Origin: Periplaneta americana
Taxonomy: Eukaryota; Arthropoda; Insecta; Blattodea; Blattidae
Reading direction: 5' to 3'
NCBI RefSeq assembly: GCF_040183065.1
Contig: NC_091129.1
Span: forward strand, 5,001 to 69,000
DNA: 64,000 nt
Below are positions 22,645 to 34,977 of the stretch, piece by piece. Below the pieces are notes generated by a model. The model ran no database searches and had not been told where the DNA came from. It saw only the letters and a program-made list of their open reading frames with translations. Each line of letters begins with the position of its first letter. The stretch's first letter is position 1. The translations under genes were made by a program, and so were the position numbers.

Positions 22645-22860
22645 AGGCAGCCCGGGTTCGATTCGCGGTCGGAACAAGTTACCTGGTGGAGGTTTTTTCG
22701 GGGTTTTTCCTCAACCCGATAAGAGCAAATGCTGGGTAACTTTCGGTGCTGGACCCCAGACTCATTTCACAAGCATTATCATCATCTCATTCAGATGCTA
22801 AATAACCTAAGATGTTGATAAAGCCTCGTAAAATAACCTACTAAAATAAAAAAAAAAAAA
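22645..22860 (+). repeat. tRNA-derived SINE with A tail (reference copy)
   Basis: CCCGGGTTCGATTCGCGG is the B-box part of a tRNA-like head; the A box is cut off. The body follows: ACAAGTTACCTGGTGGAGGT, CTGGGTAACTTTCGGTGCTG, CAGACTCATTTCAC, CATCATCTCATTCAGATGCT, GTTGATAAAGCCTCGTAAAA, then a tail of 12 A at 22849-22860. Relatives lie at 17884-18072 (-), 53778-55398 (-, split) and 63090-63310 (+). Confidence 0.85.
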
Positions 22861-23195
22861 GATGAGAAAGGGAAACTCAGTGTCGGCACGTAGGCTACTA
22901 TACGATTTCCAGGCTAAGAATATGTTGTACTGTAAACAAAGCTGCAAAAGATATCCATCCGCGAGCTGCTATGATTGGGCAGAATTGCGCAGAATACTTT
23001 ATCCGCCATGTGGCTGTTACTTTTAACTGTATATAACTGTCACCCCTCGGTCGAGGTCACGTTCTTACGAGAAAATCGGAAAAATGACGACTAAAGTAAG
23101 TAAATATGAATGTAATCCAGGTCCAATGTCATGAACAGGCCTGTTAAGAGCGTCAGAGGCATGCAAGACATACAATAACTAGTTTAATTGCCTAC
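22861..23195. other. non-coding spacer
   Basis: No gene recognised; moderately GC-richer than the surroundings. Confidence 0.4.
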
Positions 23196-23703
23196 CTAAT
23201 CAGACTGAGACAAGGTGCGGACTCCTTCCAGGAAACTCCCCTCTTCCTCTTCACCGCTGCTGCTGCTGCACTCAGCTGGGTTGATAACGAACCTGTCAAT
23301 AATGGTGTCGCACAGGCCATCTGATTTCCAGAATTTCTCTTCCTCTCTTCTACATGGCATATGAACGACCACCATATATCTGGTGTTACCAACTTTAAGC
23401 CTTGTTAGTAAGGTCCTGACTTCATTAAGTTTAAAAGATTTATTATTTAGGGCAACACACCCTTTCACTTTGCTCCAAACGGCTTCTATAGGATTTAATA
23501 CACAGTGATAAGGAGGGAGTCTTAACACTGTGTGACCTGCCTGTTCTGCCATAGAATCCACAACATGTGTGTGGAACTTCTTGTCAACGTTAGCTGTCTT
23601 CATCTGTTCTATCAGTTCGTCCGTCCTGTATCCTATGCCTTTCGCATCCGTCCACTCAATCGTGGATGTGTATTGCTTAGAAATCTGTGATATTCCTAAG
23701 ACA
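23196..23703 (-). pseudogene. DDE transposase C-terminal part (Tc1/mariner-like)
   Basis: The open frame continues upstream of its first ATG (23603) to about 23694 and includes TIEWTDAKGIGYRTDELIEQ. The diagnostic segment is TVLRLPPYHCVLNPIEAVWS, the final catalytic block of DDE_3 transposases, where the glutamate of NPIE is the third acidic residue. About 90 residues follow, with an acidic serine-rich stretch (ECSSSSGEEEEG) near the C-terminus. The first two catalytic blocks are absent upstream, so this is a 5'-truncated copy, or a terminal exon starting at the TCACAG near 23685. Inverted ends were not found. Confidence 0.7.
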
Positions 23704-24341
23704 GATCATGATCTGATATGAAAATATTGGGAAGCAAGAAAGAAAATAACTATGTATGAACAGGAGCAGTTTTGAAGATAACTTTCTCGAGAATTTAAAA
23801 AAAAAAAGTTAATGACCTGGCGAATTCCAATGAACTCATATACTGTTATTCGAATATGGTTATATGAAAGTAATGAAATTCATTGCACTTAAATCCTTTC
23901 TTACATTACACTGACTTTATGGCACAGTATGGAATGTGAAATTTTATTGGGAATCAGTTATAAATTATAATACTTCGATATATATTTCAGTGTGGTACTT
24001 GATTTTTATTTCTGTATTCATGTGCAATAACAGACGATTTTTAAAAAGATAACATATTTGTAGACAGTCATTGAAAAGCTGCTGAGTATTTGATGGGCAA
24101 TGTGACTGAAACTTACACTGCTCAGATATTCTTTCAGTGCTAAAACTTTAGTACCCATGATATCCAGTTAACAGTACGAAAGAAGGACACAATATTTTCT
24201 GTTCCTTAATCATCACGGGTTCCTGTTGATCTTTAAACAATAATTGTCTTTTATGTGAAAATTGTGATCTCTCTTGAAGTTTTCTATTCCTTGTATTTTT
24301 TATGAAATTTGTGACTTCTTGCTTTCATGTGTATTTATCAG
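23704..24341. other. AT-rich sequence, probable intron
   Basis: Non-coding. Its right end has a pyrimidine-rich tract leading to TTTATCAG at 24334-24341, which fits a 3' splice site. Confidence 0.5.
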
Positions 24342-24511
24342 ATGTCATTGATGTCCAAAGTGGACGAGAGATGGAACAGACTTTGATTTTGAAGAGATTT
24401 AAACCTAAATGCAGTTACATTTTGAATAAAGAGCTGGACCTAACCCAGTTTGAAGTTGAGATTACAGCAAATTCGGATGTGTGTGTCAGGTTGCAGACTG
24501 TTATACATCAG
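24342..24511 (+). CDS. internal exon of an unrecognised host gene
   Basis: This is the best candidate for cellular coding sequence. It is 170 bp, entered after a TTTATCAG acceptor and left at CATCAG followed by GTGAGTATA, a strong donor. The first codon (GAT) is split with the previous exon; the last (CAG) is complete, so the exon runs from phase 1 to phase 0. It encodes about 56 residues, including VQSGREMEQTLILKRFKPK and LDLTQFEVEITANSDVCVRL. Composition is balanced, unlike the surrounding repeats. It could be part of a beta-rich domain, but I do not recognise the family. Neighbouring exons were not found; they may lie outside the window or be too short to see. Confidence 0.6.
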
Positions 24512-24884
24512 GTGAGTATATTTATCTTTACTGAGAAGACATGCTATATGTAACCTGTCTCCATTGTTATTTTGCGAGCATAATGTACAGAGAGTTTGCA
24601 TTCAGCTCTCTAATGTTTATTCTTACTGGATTTTTAATGTCTTTTTATTTATTTATTTATTATAAAGAATTCATTTCTCTTGATATTGATTCCTTTTATA
24701 ACACTTTCAATATTTGAAAAAATATGATAAACGTTTAAAAATTTAAAAACCTGAAAACTGCATAATGTTAAAATATTGTTAAAAAGGGAATATATCTTAA
24801 ATACACCATACGGCCTTTTTCGAAGTTATTTGCTCGTTTGTCGTCAATAATATTTTTTATGTTTTCATTTCAGTTTCTTAATCC
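24512..24884. other. AT-rich sequence, probable intron
   Basis: Follows the donor site at 24512. No coding signal; includes a TTTATTTATTTATTTA run. Confidence 0.5.
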
Positions 24885-26738
24885 TCTTCTTGTGTAGCTT
24901 CCTCTTTGTGAATGTTGCTTGATTTATTATATTTATAGCTGATGTTCTTCCATTCTTCTCAACATTACGACTCTCCCGAGTGTCGTTTATATTTGTTACT
25001 GTTGCTCCGAGATATTTGAATTTTTCCACCTCTTTGCAGGAAAATCTCCAATTTTTATGTTTCCATTTCGTACAATATTCTGGTCAAGAAACATAATCAT
25101 ATACTTTGTCTTTTCGGGATTTACTTCCAAACCTATCTCTTTACTTGCTTCAAGTAAAATTTCTGTATTTTCCCTAATCGTTTGTGGATTTTCTCCTAAC
25201 ATATTTACGTCATCCGATTAGACAAGAACCTGATATAACCCGTTCAATTCCAAACTGTTTGTTATCCTGAACTTTCCTAATGGTATATTCTAGAGCAAAG
25301 TTAAAAATTAAAGGTGATAGTGCATCTCCTTGCTTTAGCCCACAGTGAATTGGAAAAGCATCAGATAGAAACTGGCCTTTACGAACTCTGCTGTAAGTTT
25401 CACTGAGACACATTTTAATTAATCGAACTAGTTTCTTGGGAATACCAAATTCAATAAGAATATTATACAAAACTTCTCTCTTAACTGAGTCATATGTCGT
25501 TTTGAAATCTATGAATAACTGATGTACTGCACCCTTATACTCCCGTTTTTCTCCAATATCTATCGGATACAAAAAATCTGATCAATAGTCGATCTATTAC
25601 GCCTAAAACCACACTGATGATCCACAATAATTTCATCTACGTACGGAGTTAATCTTCTCAAAAGAATATTGGACAAAATTTGTACAACTTCAACAAAAGT
25701 GATATTCCTCGAAAGTTACTACAGTTAGTCTTGTCCCCCTTCTTAAAGATAGGTACAATTATGGACTCCTTCCATTGTTCTGGTACAATTTCCTTTTCCC
25801 AGATAGTAAGTACAAGTATATAAATTTCGCCAAATAATGCGCTTCCATCTTGTATTAATTCTGCTAGAATTTGATCGATATCTGGAGACTTGTACTTTTT
25901 CAGATTTTCTGTCGCAATTTCGACTTCTGAAAGTGTGAGTTCGGATATAAATGGCTCAGCAGTTTGTATTTGAATTTCGTCCCGATCATTTCTATTTGGC
26001 CCATATACATTTAGTAGTTGCCCAAAATAGCTTTTCCATCTGTTCAAGATTGAATAAGAATCTGCAAGCAAGTCACCATTCTCATCCTTGATCACGTTTA
26101 CTCTTGCCTGATATGCATTCTTAAATTCCTTTATACCATTATATAAATCTCGAATGTTTTTATTCCTACTATTTGTTTCTACCTCATTCAGTTTTTCCTT
26201 CAAGCTACCTCTCTTTTTATTCCTAAGTGTACAACTTGCTTCCTGTCTTTTATTCAAATAATTATCTCTATTCTCCTCAACTGGATCCTGTAAGAATTTC
26301 GGGTTTGCCTGTTTCCTTCTTTCTACTACCATGCAACAATCTTAATCAAACTTAGTTTCATAATAACCTATGCTCTGCTCAGCTGTAATTTTGATACTAT
26401 CTCTGATATTTTCCCACACGCTACTAACATCTAACTCTTTCTGAACTACGTCGGAACTTCCTAAGGTGGCAAACCTATTCGAGATTTCGACCTCATAATG
26501 TTGCTTAGTTTCCTCGTCCTTTAATTTCAGAATATTCAATTTACTAATATTAACTTGTTGCTCTACTCATTTGGCTACTGGTAGTCTTTCTCTTAATTCT
26601 CCAATTACCAAATAGAGGTCAGAATTACAGTCTGCCCCCCTGAAAGTTCGAATGTCTACTATAGTAGTATGTCTCCGTTTATCTATCAAGATGTGAGCTG
26701 TTTGGTTGTGTGTCAATCCATCTGGAGAGGTCCAAGTA
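24885..26738 (-). mobile_element. APE-type non-LTR retrotransposon (LINE), broken
   Basis: Coding on the minus strand, reading from 26738 down. First comes the end of an apurinic-type endonuclease (YTWTSPDGLTHNQTAHILID, then RTFRGADCNSD). A linker follows, then a reverse transcriptase: SELTLSEVEIATENLKKYKS, EQWKESIIVPIFKKGDKTNC, LFIDFKTTYDSVKREVLYNI, LKQGDALSPLIFNFALEYTI. The catalytic motif region is split by a stop and frameshift (SDDVNML near 25205), and the region after it includes LEVNPEKTKYMIM and NGNIKIGDF. Stops and shifts near 26340, 25660, 25575 and 25205 make it a pseudogene. Clade not assigned. The 5' side ends exactly at the mariner at 26741. Confidence 0.88.
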
Positions 26739-26740
26739 TA

Positions 26741-27985
26741 CAGGGTGTTCCGAAACTATTCATTCAAATTAATACAGAAGGTAGAGAACATGAAAACAAA
26801 TATATTTCGATAAGGAATATATGGTCTCTGAAGTCAACTTGTAATGTTATGGAACATTATGTTAGTGGTGCTGACGTAAGCTGTTGTGTCGGTGTCGCTG
26901 ACTGGGAATGTGTACTGACATTCACAACTGCTCTCTGTACAGTTGGTTGGCTCTAAGGTCTGCAGTGCACATGGAGCGGCTTACTCATGCTGAAATGGCT
27001 GACATGCATCTGGTATACGGGTTTGTTAATGGAAATGGACGAGCTGCAGTGAGAGAGTATCGAGAGCGCTTTCCCAACCGACGGATTCCGCAGCACCAAA
27101 CATTCGGACGTCTGCATCGCCTGCTACGTGAAACAGGCACTTCTCGTGCACGTATGCATGATACAGGTCGGAAACGAACAGTGCGAACTTCCGAAATGGA
27201 AGAGGAGATTATGTGACATGTTGAAGACACTCCATCTACAAGCACACGACGCATTGCACACATCAGACATAGCCTTGTGTGGAATGTGGTACACGATCAG
27301 CAGCTTCATCCTTTCCATGTTCAGCACTAGGACCGCAAGATTTTCCCCCACGCGTGCAGTTTGCACAATGGTTTGTACAACAGACTGCCTCGACCCCTTA
27401 TTTCCGGCCGAGGTCCTGTACACCGACGAGGCTTTGTTTACTCGTGAAGGCTGTTCCAATATCCACAATTCGCATGTTTGGGCCCATGTGAATCCACGAA
27501 GTACTCGACCTCGTGCTCATCAACAGCTTTTCGTTGTTAATGTGTGGGCCGGCATTCTCGGTGATAGGTTGATTGGACCATACATTCTTCCATTTCGCCT
27601 CAACGGACAGACATATCGCTACTTCCTGGAACATGTGTTCCCGGAACTGCTGGAGGATGCATCTTTGAATGTTAGACAAAGGATGTACTTCCAGCACGAT
27701 GAGGCGCCAGCCCATTTCAGCATTGCTGTGAGGAATCATCTGAGAGCCACCTTTGGGAATCGATGGATCGGCCGAGGTGGCCCCGTGGCCTGGCCACCCA
27801 GGTCACCTGACCTCACGTGTCTGGATTTCTTCCTCTGGGGGCATATGAAGCAGCTGGTGTATGAAACCGTTGTGGAAACAGAAGAAGACCTCGTCGCTAG
27901 AATTACTGCCGCTGCTGAAGCCATTGCGGACATGCCAGGTATCTTCGAGCAGACATGAGAGTCCCAACCCAACCCAACCATTCCA
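26741..27985 (+). mobile_element. mariner-like element with DUF4817-type transposase, 3' end missing
   Basis: The left end CAGGGTGTTCCGAAAC follows TATA. No inverted partner (GTTTCGGAACACCCTG) occurs before the satellite begins at about 27990, so the right end has been lost or replaced. It is inserted in the LINE endonuclease frame. Confidence 0.8.
26971..27958 (+). pseudogene. mariner-like transposase (DUF4817 + DDE), broken
   Basis: Start is the ATG at 26971 ([20 protein letters not shown]). The N-terminal DUF4817/helix-turn-helix reads to a TGA at 27214. Fragments of the linker are recoverable in two frames between 27217 and 27400 (PQDFPPRVQFAQWFVQQ in one). The catalytic domain reads open to 27958. 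It has all three blocks: LYTDEALFTR, then YFQHDEAPAHFS, then WPPRSPDLTCLDFFLWG, whose last acidic residue is D. Two or more frameshifts plus the stop make the copy inactive. Confidence 0.87.
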
Positions 27986-30520
27986 TATCTGTATATTTCC
28001 TAACATTTTCTAAATTTCTCAAAAATTTCAATTATTTCCTATACTCCCCTTCGCACCACCGATAGGCTCGAGGCCACACATTTGTCATCCACGGCATGCG
28101 CTGGGCTGCATCTACAGGCTCGCCACTCCCAACTAGCAGTACATTAAATTAAAATGTTAATGAAATTTAAGAGTTTGTTGGAATTATAAAATTTTTTTAA
28201 ATTTTTAAAAAAGTGTCAACATTTTCAAAAATCGTCGAAATTCCCGAAAATTTCAATATTTACAAAAATTATCAAAAATTTAAAAATTTTCAAATATTTA
28301 AAAAATTTTCAAAAAATCCAAATTTTACAAATATTTTCAAAAATTTTAAAAATTTCATAAATTTTCATAAATCGTCAAAATTCCAAAAAATTTCAAAATT
28401 TTCAAAAATTTTTAAAATTTAAAAAGTTTCAAACATTTTCAAAAATCGGCGAAATTCCAAAAAAATTTCAAAATTTTCAATACTTTTCACAAATCTTCGA
28501 AATTCAAAAAATTTCAAAATTTTCAAAAATTTCAAAAATTGTCAAAACTTTTCAAAAATCGTCGAAATTCCAAAAAATTTCAAAATTTTCGAAAATTTCA
28601 AACACTTCAAAAATTTCAAAATTTTTAAAAAAATTTTCGAAATTCCAAAAAAATTAAAAAATTTAAGAATTTTCAAAAATTTCAAAAATTTAAAAAATTG
28701 TCGAAATTCCAAAGAATTGCAAAACATTCAAAAAGTTTAAATAAATTTCAAAATTTTGAAAAATTTTCAAAAAAATAAATTTTCTAAAATTTCAAAAATT
28801 TTCAAAAATCTTCGAAATTCCAAAAAATTTCAAAATTTTCAAAAATTTCAAAATTTTCAAAAATCGTCGAAATTCTAAAAAATTTCAAAATTATCAAAAC
28901 TTTCAGAAATTACAAACATTTTAAAAAATCGTCGAAATTCCAAAATTTTCAAAATTTTCAGAAATCGTCGAAATTCCAAAAAGTTCAAAATTTTAAAATA
29001 TTTCAAATTTTTGAAAAATTTTCAAAAATTTGAAAATTTTCAATAATTTTCACAAATCGAAATTCAAAAGATTTCAAAATTTTCAAAATTTTCTAAAATT
29101 TCAAATATTGTCAAAAATTTCAAAAATTTTCAAACATCGTCGAAATTCCAAAAAATTTCAGAATTTTCGAAATTTTTAAAAATTTGAAAAATTTCAGAAT
29201 TTTCAAAGCTTTTCAAAAATCGTCGAAATTCCATAAAATTGGAAAATTTTCAAGAATTTTCAAAAATTTCAAAATTTTCAAATATTCCAAAAATTTTCAA
29301 AAATCGCCGAAATACCCAAAAATTTCAAAATTTTAAAAAATTTCGAAATTTAAAAAATTTTCAAAAATTTCAAAATTTTCATTAATTTTAAAAAATCGTC
29401 GAAATTCCAAAAAATTTTGAAAATTTTCTAAAATCTCAAATTTTCAAAAATCGTCCAAATTCCAAAATATTTCAAAAATTATCAAAAATTGTCGAATTTC
29501 CAAAAAATTTCAAAATTTTCAAACAAAAAATTTCAAAATTTTTAAAAATTTTCAAAAATTTCAAAATTTTCAGTAATTTTCAAAAATCGTCGAAATTCCA
29601 AAAAAAATTTCAAATTTTTAAAAAATTTCAAAATTTTCAAAAATTTTAAAAAAATTTCATAAATTTAAAAAAATCGATGATATTCCAAAAAATATCAAAA
29701 TTTCCAAAAATTTCAAAAATTTTAAAAAATCAACGAAATTCCAGAAAATTTCAAAATTTCCAAAAATTTTCAAAATTTTCAAAAATTTTCAAAAATTTAA
29801 AAGTTTTCAATCTTTTCAAAAATCGTCGAAATTCAAAAAAATTTCAAAATTTTCAACAATTTCAAAATTTTCAAAAATTTCAAAATTATGAAAAATTTTC
29901 AAAACTCGCCGAAAATCCAAAGAATTTCAAAATTTTCAAAAATATCAGAATTTTTAAAAATTTCAATAATTTTTCAAAAATCGTCAATATTCCAAAAAAA
30001 TCAAAATTTTCAAAAATTATAAAAAATTTTAAAATTTTGAAAAATTTTCAAAAATTTCAAAATTTTAGAAATTTTCAAAAATCGTCGAAATTCGAAAAAA
30101 AATGTCAAAATTTTCAAAAATTTTTAAAAAACTTCAAAATTTTGAAAAATTTTCAAAATTCGTCGAAATTCCAAAAAATTTCAAAATTTTCAAAAATTTA
30201 AAAATTTTCAAAAATCCTCGATATTCTAAAAAATTTCAGAATTTACAAAAATGTTCAAAAATTTCAGAATTTTCAAAAATTTAAAAAATTTGAAAAAATC
30301 GTCGAAATTCCAAAAATTTCAAAATTTTCAGAAATTTTCAGAAATCGTCGAAATTCCAAAAAGTTCAAAATTTTCAAAAATTTTGAAAATTCGTTGAAAT
30401 TCAAAAAAATTTCAAATTTTCAAAATTTTTCAAAAATTTCCAAAAATCTTCGAAATTCCAAAAAATTTCAAACTTTTCTATCATTCTCTATATTTCATAA
30501 TAATTTCCAATCATTTTCAA

Positions 30521-30660
30521 TACTCCGCCTGGCAGCACCGATAGGCTTGGGGCTACACATGTCAGCCACGGCATCCTCTGGGCTGCAACGGAAGGCTCGT
30601 CGTTGCGAACTAGCATTACAATTAAAAAAATTAAAGGAAATTTAGTAAATTTTTAAATAT
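30521..30660. repeat. GC-rich satellite module, well-preserved copy
   Basis: A representative core: GCCTGGCAGCACCGATAGGC, GCCACGGCATCCTCTGGGCT, GCTCGTCGTTGCGAACTAGC, then the AT-rich link ATTAAAGGAAATTTAGTAAA. It is conserved among the copies far better than the CAAAA units between them. Its GC content stands out sharply in a block otherwise almost entirely A, T and sporadic C. Confidence 0.85.
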
Positions 30661-31749
30661 ATCAATATTTTTTAAATTTTAAAATAATTGTCAAAATTTT
30701 CAAAAATCGTCGAAATTCCAAAAAATTAAAAAATTTTCAAAAAATTCAAAATTTTCAAAAATTTCAAAAATTTTCGAAAATCGTCGAAATTGCAAAAAAT
30801 TTCAAAATTTTCAAAAATTTAAAAAATTGTCAAAAATTTCAAAAATTTTCAAAAATCGTCGAACTTCCAAAATTTCGAAATTTTCGAAATTTTCAAAAAT
30901 AGTCGAAATTCGAAAAAAAGTCAAAATTTTCAAAAATTTTAAAAAAACGTCAAAATTTTGAAAAATTTTCAAAATTCGTCGAAATTCCAAAAAATTTCAA
31001 AATTTTCAAAAATTTAAAAAAAATCAAAAATCCTCGAAATTCTAAAAAATTTCAACATTTTCAAAAATGTTCAAAAATTTCAGAATTTTCAAAAATTTCA
31101 AAAATTTGAAAAAATCGTCGAAATTCCAAAAATTTCAAAATTTTCAGAAATTTTCAGAAATCGCGGAAATTCCAAGAAGTTCAAAATTTTCTATCATTCT
31201 CTTTATTTCATAATAATTTCCAATTATTTTCAATAGTCCGCCTGGCAGCATCGATAGGCTTGGGGCTACACATGTCAGCCACGGCATCCTCTGGGCTGCA
31301 ACGGAAGGCTCGTCGTTGGGAACTAGCATTACAATAATTAAAAAAATTAAAGGAAATTTAGTAAATTCTTAAATATATCAATATTTTTTAAATTTTTAAA
31401 AAATTGTCAAAATTTTCAAAAATCGAAATTCAAAAAATTAAAAAATTTTCAAAATTTCAAAATTTTCAAAAATTTCAAAAATTTTCGAAAATCGTCGAAA
31501 TTGCAAAAAATTTCAAAATCTTCAAAAATTAAAAAAATAATCAAAAATTTCAAAAATTTTCAAAAATCGTCGAACTTCCAAAAATTTCAAAATTTTCGAA
31601 AATTTCAAAAATGTGAAAAATTTGAAATTTTCAAAATTTTCAAATCTTTTCAAAAATCGTCGAAAATCCAAAAAATTTAAAAAATTTTAGAATTTTGAAA
31701 AATTTTAAAAGATTTTGAAATTTTGAAAAATTTTGAAAAATTTCAAAAT

Positions 31750-33528
31750 GTTAAAAAATTTTCAAAAATCGTCGAAATTCCAAAAAAAAATTCAAAATTT
31801 TAAAAAATTTCCAAAAATCGTCGAAATTCCAAAAAATTTCAAAATTTTCTAACATTCTCTATATTTCATACTTTCCAATTATTTTCAATACTCCCACTGG
31901 CAGCACTTGGGGCTACACGTCAGCAGGGAATCCTCTGGGCTGCATCGGAAGGCTCGCCGTTCCGAACTAGAACTACAATAATTAAAAAATATTAAAGGAA
32001 ATTTAAGAATTTCTTAATTATATCAACATTTTTTTTTAATTTTTAAAAGTTGTCAAATTTTTCAAAAATCGTCGAAATTCCAAAAAATTAGAAAATTTTC
32101 AAGAATTTTCAAAATTTCAAAATTTTCAAAATCGTCGAAATGCCAAAGAATTTCAAAATTTTCAAAAATTTTCAAATTTCACATATTTTCAAAAATTTCA
32201 ATAATTTTTCAAAAATCGTCGAAATTCCAAAAAAATTCAAAATTTTAAAAAATTTTAAAATTTCAAAAAATTTAAAATTTTAAAGATTTTGAAAAATCGC
32301 CGGAATTCCAAAAAAAATGTCAAAATTTTCAAAAATTTCAAAATTTTGAAAAATTATAAAAAATTTTAAAGTTATCAATAATTTTCAAAACTCGTACAAA
32401 TTCCAAAAAATTGGAAAATTTTCAAAAATTTCAAAATTTTCTAGAATTTCAAAAATTTTCAAAAATTTCAAAAATTTTGAAAAATCGTCGAAATTCCAAA
32501 AAATTTGAAAATTTTCCAAAATCTTTCAAAATATTCAAAATTTTTAAAGATTTCAAAAATTTTCAAATATTTCAAAATATTCAAACATTTTCAAAAATAT
32601 CTAAATTTTGAAAAATTTTCAAAAATTTCAACCAACCACGGCATCCACTGGGCTGCATCGGAAGGCTCGCCGTTCCCGACTAGAACTACAATAATTAAAA
32701 AAATTAGAGGAAATTAAAGAATTTCTTAAATATATCAACATTTTTCTAAATTTTTTTAAATTATCAAAATTTTCAAAAATCGTCGAAATTCCAAAAACTT
32801 CGAAAATTTTCAAGAATTTTCAAAACTTTCAAAATTTTCAAAAAAAATTTCAAATATTTTCAAAAGTTTGAAAATTTTGAGAAATTTTAAAAAAATTCAA
32901 AATTTTCAATAATTTTAAAAAATCGTCAAAATTCCAAAAAAATTGAAAATTTTCAAAAATACAAAACTTCCTGAAATTTCAAAAATTTTAAAAAATCGTC
33001 GAAATTCCAAAGACTTTCAAAATTTTCAAAAATTTTAAAATTTCCATTGAAATTGAAATTCCTAAAAAATCAAAATTTTCAGAAATTTTAAAAATTTTCA
33101 AAATTCGTCGAAATTCCAAAAAAATTCAAAATTTTAAAAAATTTTAAAATTTCAAAAAATTTAAAAATTTTAAAGATTTTGAAAAATCGCCGGAATTCCA
33201 AAAAAAATGTCAAAATTTTCAAAAATTTCAAAATTTTGAAAAATTATAAAAAATTTTAAAATTATCAATAATTTTCAAACTCGTAGAAATTCCAAAAAAT
33301 TGGAAAATTTTCAAAATTTCAAAATTTTCTAGAATTTCAAAAATTTTCAAAAATTTCAAAAATGTTGAAAAATCGTCGAAATTCCAAAAAATTTGAAAAT
33401 TTTCCAAAATCTTTCAAAATATTCAAAATTTTTAAAGATTTCAAAAATTTTCAAATATTTCAAAATATTCAAACATTTTCAAAAATATCTAAATTTTGAA
33501 AAATTTTCAAAAATTTCAACCAACCACG
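31750..33528. repeat. 888-bp higher-order duplication
   Basis: The segment ending at the partial module at 32634 is repeated nearly base for base ending at 33520. Shared phrases include AAATCGCCGGAATTCC (32284 and 33185) and CAACCAACCACGGCATCC. The two partial modules share the same left truncation, so they arose by duplication of one truncated module. Confidence 0.85.
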
Positions 33529-34977
33529 GCATCCTCTGGGCTGCATCGGAAGGCTCGCCGTTCCCGACTAGAACTACAATAATTAAAAAAAATTAAAGGA
33601 AATTAAAGAATTTCTTAAATATATCAACATTTTTCTAAATTTTTTAAATTACCAAAATTTTCAAAAATCGTCGAAATTCCAAAAACTTCGAAAATTTTCA
33701 AGAATTTTCAAAACCTTCAAAATTTTGAAAAATTTTAAAATTTGCAGAATTTTCAAAAATTTCAATGATTTTAAAAAAATCATTGAAATTCCTAAAAAAT
33801 CAAAATTTTCAAAAATTTTAAAAATTTTCAAAATTCGTCGAAATTCCAAAAAAATTTCAAAATTTTCAACAATTTTAAAAAATTTCAAAATTTTGAAACA
33901 TTTTCAAAATTCGTCGAAATTCCAAAAAAATTGAAAATTTTCAAAATATTTAAAAATTTTCAAAAATCGTTTAAATTCCAAAACATTTCAAAATTTTCAA
34001 AAATTTCAAAATTTTCAAATCTTTTCAAATATCGTCGAAATTCCAAAAAATTTCAAAATTTTCAAAAATTTTTTTTAAAATTTAAAAAAATTAAAAAATC
34101 GTCGAAATTCCAAAATATTTCAAAAATTTTCAGAAATTTAAAAAAATTGCAAATTCGAAAATTTTCAGAAATCTTCGAATTTCCAAAAAATTCAAAATTT
34201 TTTAAAATCAAACATTTTAAAATTTTAAAATTTCCAAAAATTTCAGGAATTTTCAAAATCGTCGAAATTCCAAAAAATTTCAAAAATTTTCAAATATTTC
34301 AGAATTTTTAAAAATTTCAAAAATTTGAGAAAATCGTCGAAATCCCAATAATTTCAAAATTTTCAGAAATTTTCAGAAATCGTCGAAATTCCAAAAAGTT
34401 CAAGATTTTAAAGAATTTTGAAAATTCGTCGAAATTCCAAAAATTTTAACTTTTCAAAAATTTTCAAAAATTTCAAAAAATCTTCGAAATTCCAAAAAAA
34501 TTTCAAACTTTTCTAACATTCTCTATATTTCATAATCATTTCCAATTATTTTCACTACTCCCCCTGGCAGCATCGATAGTCTTCGGTTTACACGTCAGCC
34601 ACGGCATCCTCTGGGCTGCATCGGAAGGCTCGCCGTTGCGAAATAGCATTATATAATTAAAAAAATTAAAGGAAATTTAGTGAATTCTAAAATATATGAA
34701 TATTTTTTAAATTTTTTAAAAATCGTCAAAATTTCAAAAAATTGTCGAAATTCCAAAAAATTCAAAAATTTTCAAAAACTTCAAAATTTTCAAAAATTTT
34801 CGGAAATCGTCGAAATTCCAAAATATTTCAAAATTTTCAAAAATTTCAAAAATTTTCAAAAATTGTCGAAATTCCAAAAAATTTATAATTTTCAAGATTT
34901 TTTAAAATTTTATGATTCTCAAAAATTTTTGAACATTTAAAAAATTTCAAAAATTTTCAGAAATCGTCCAAATTCCA

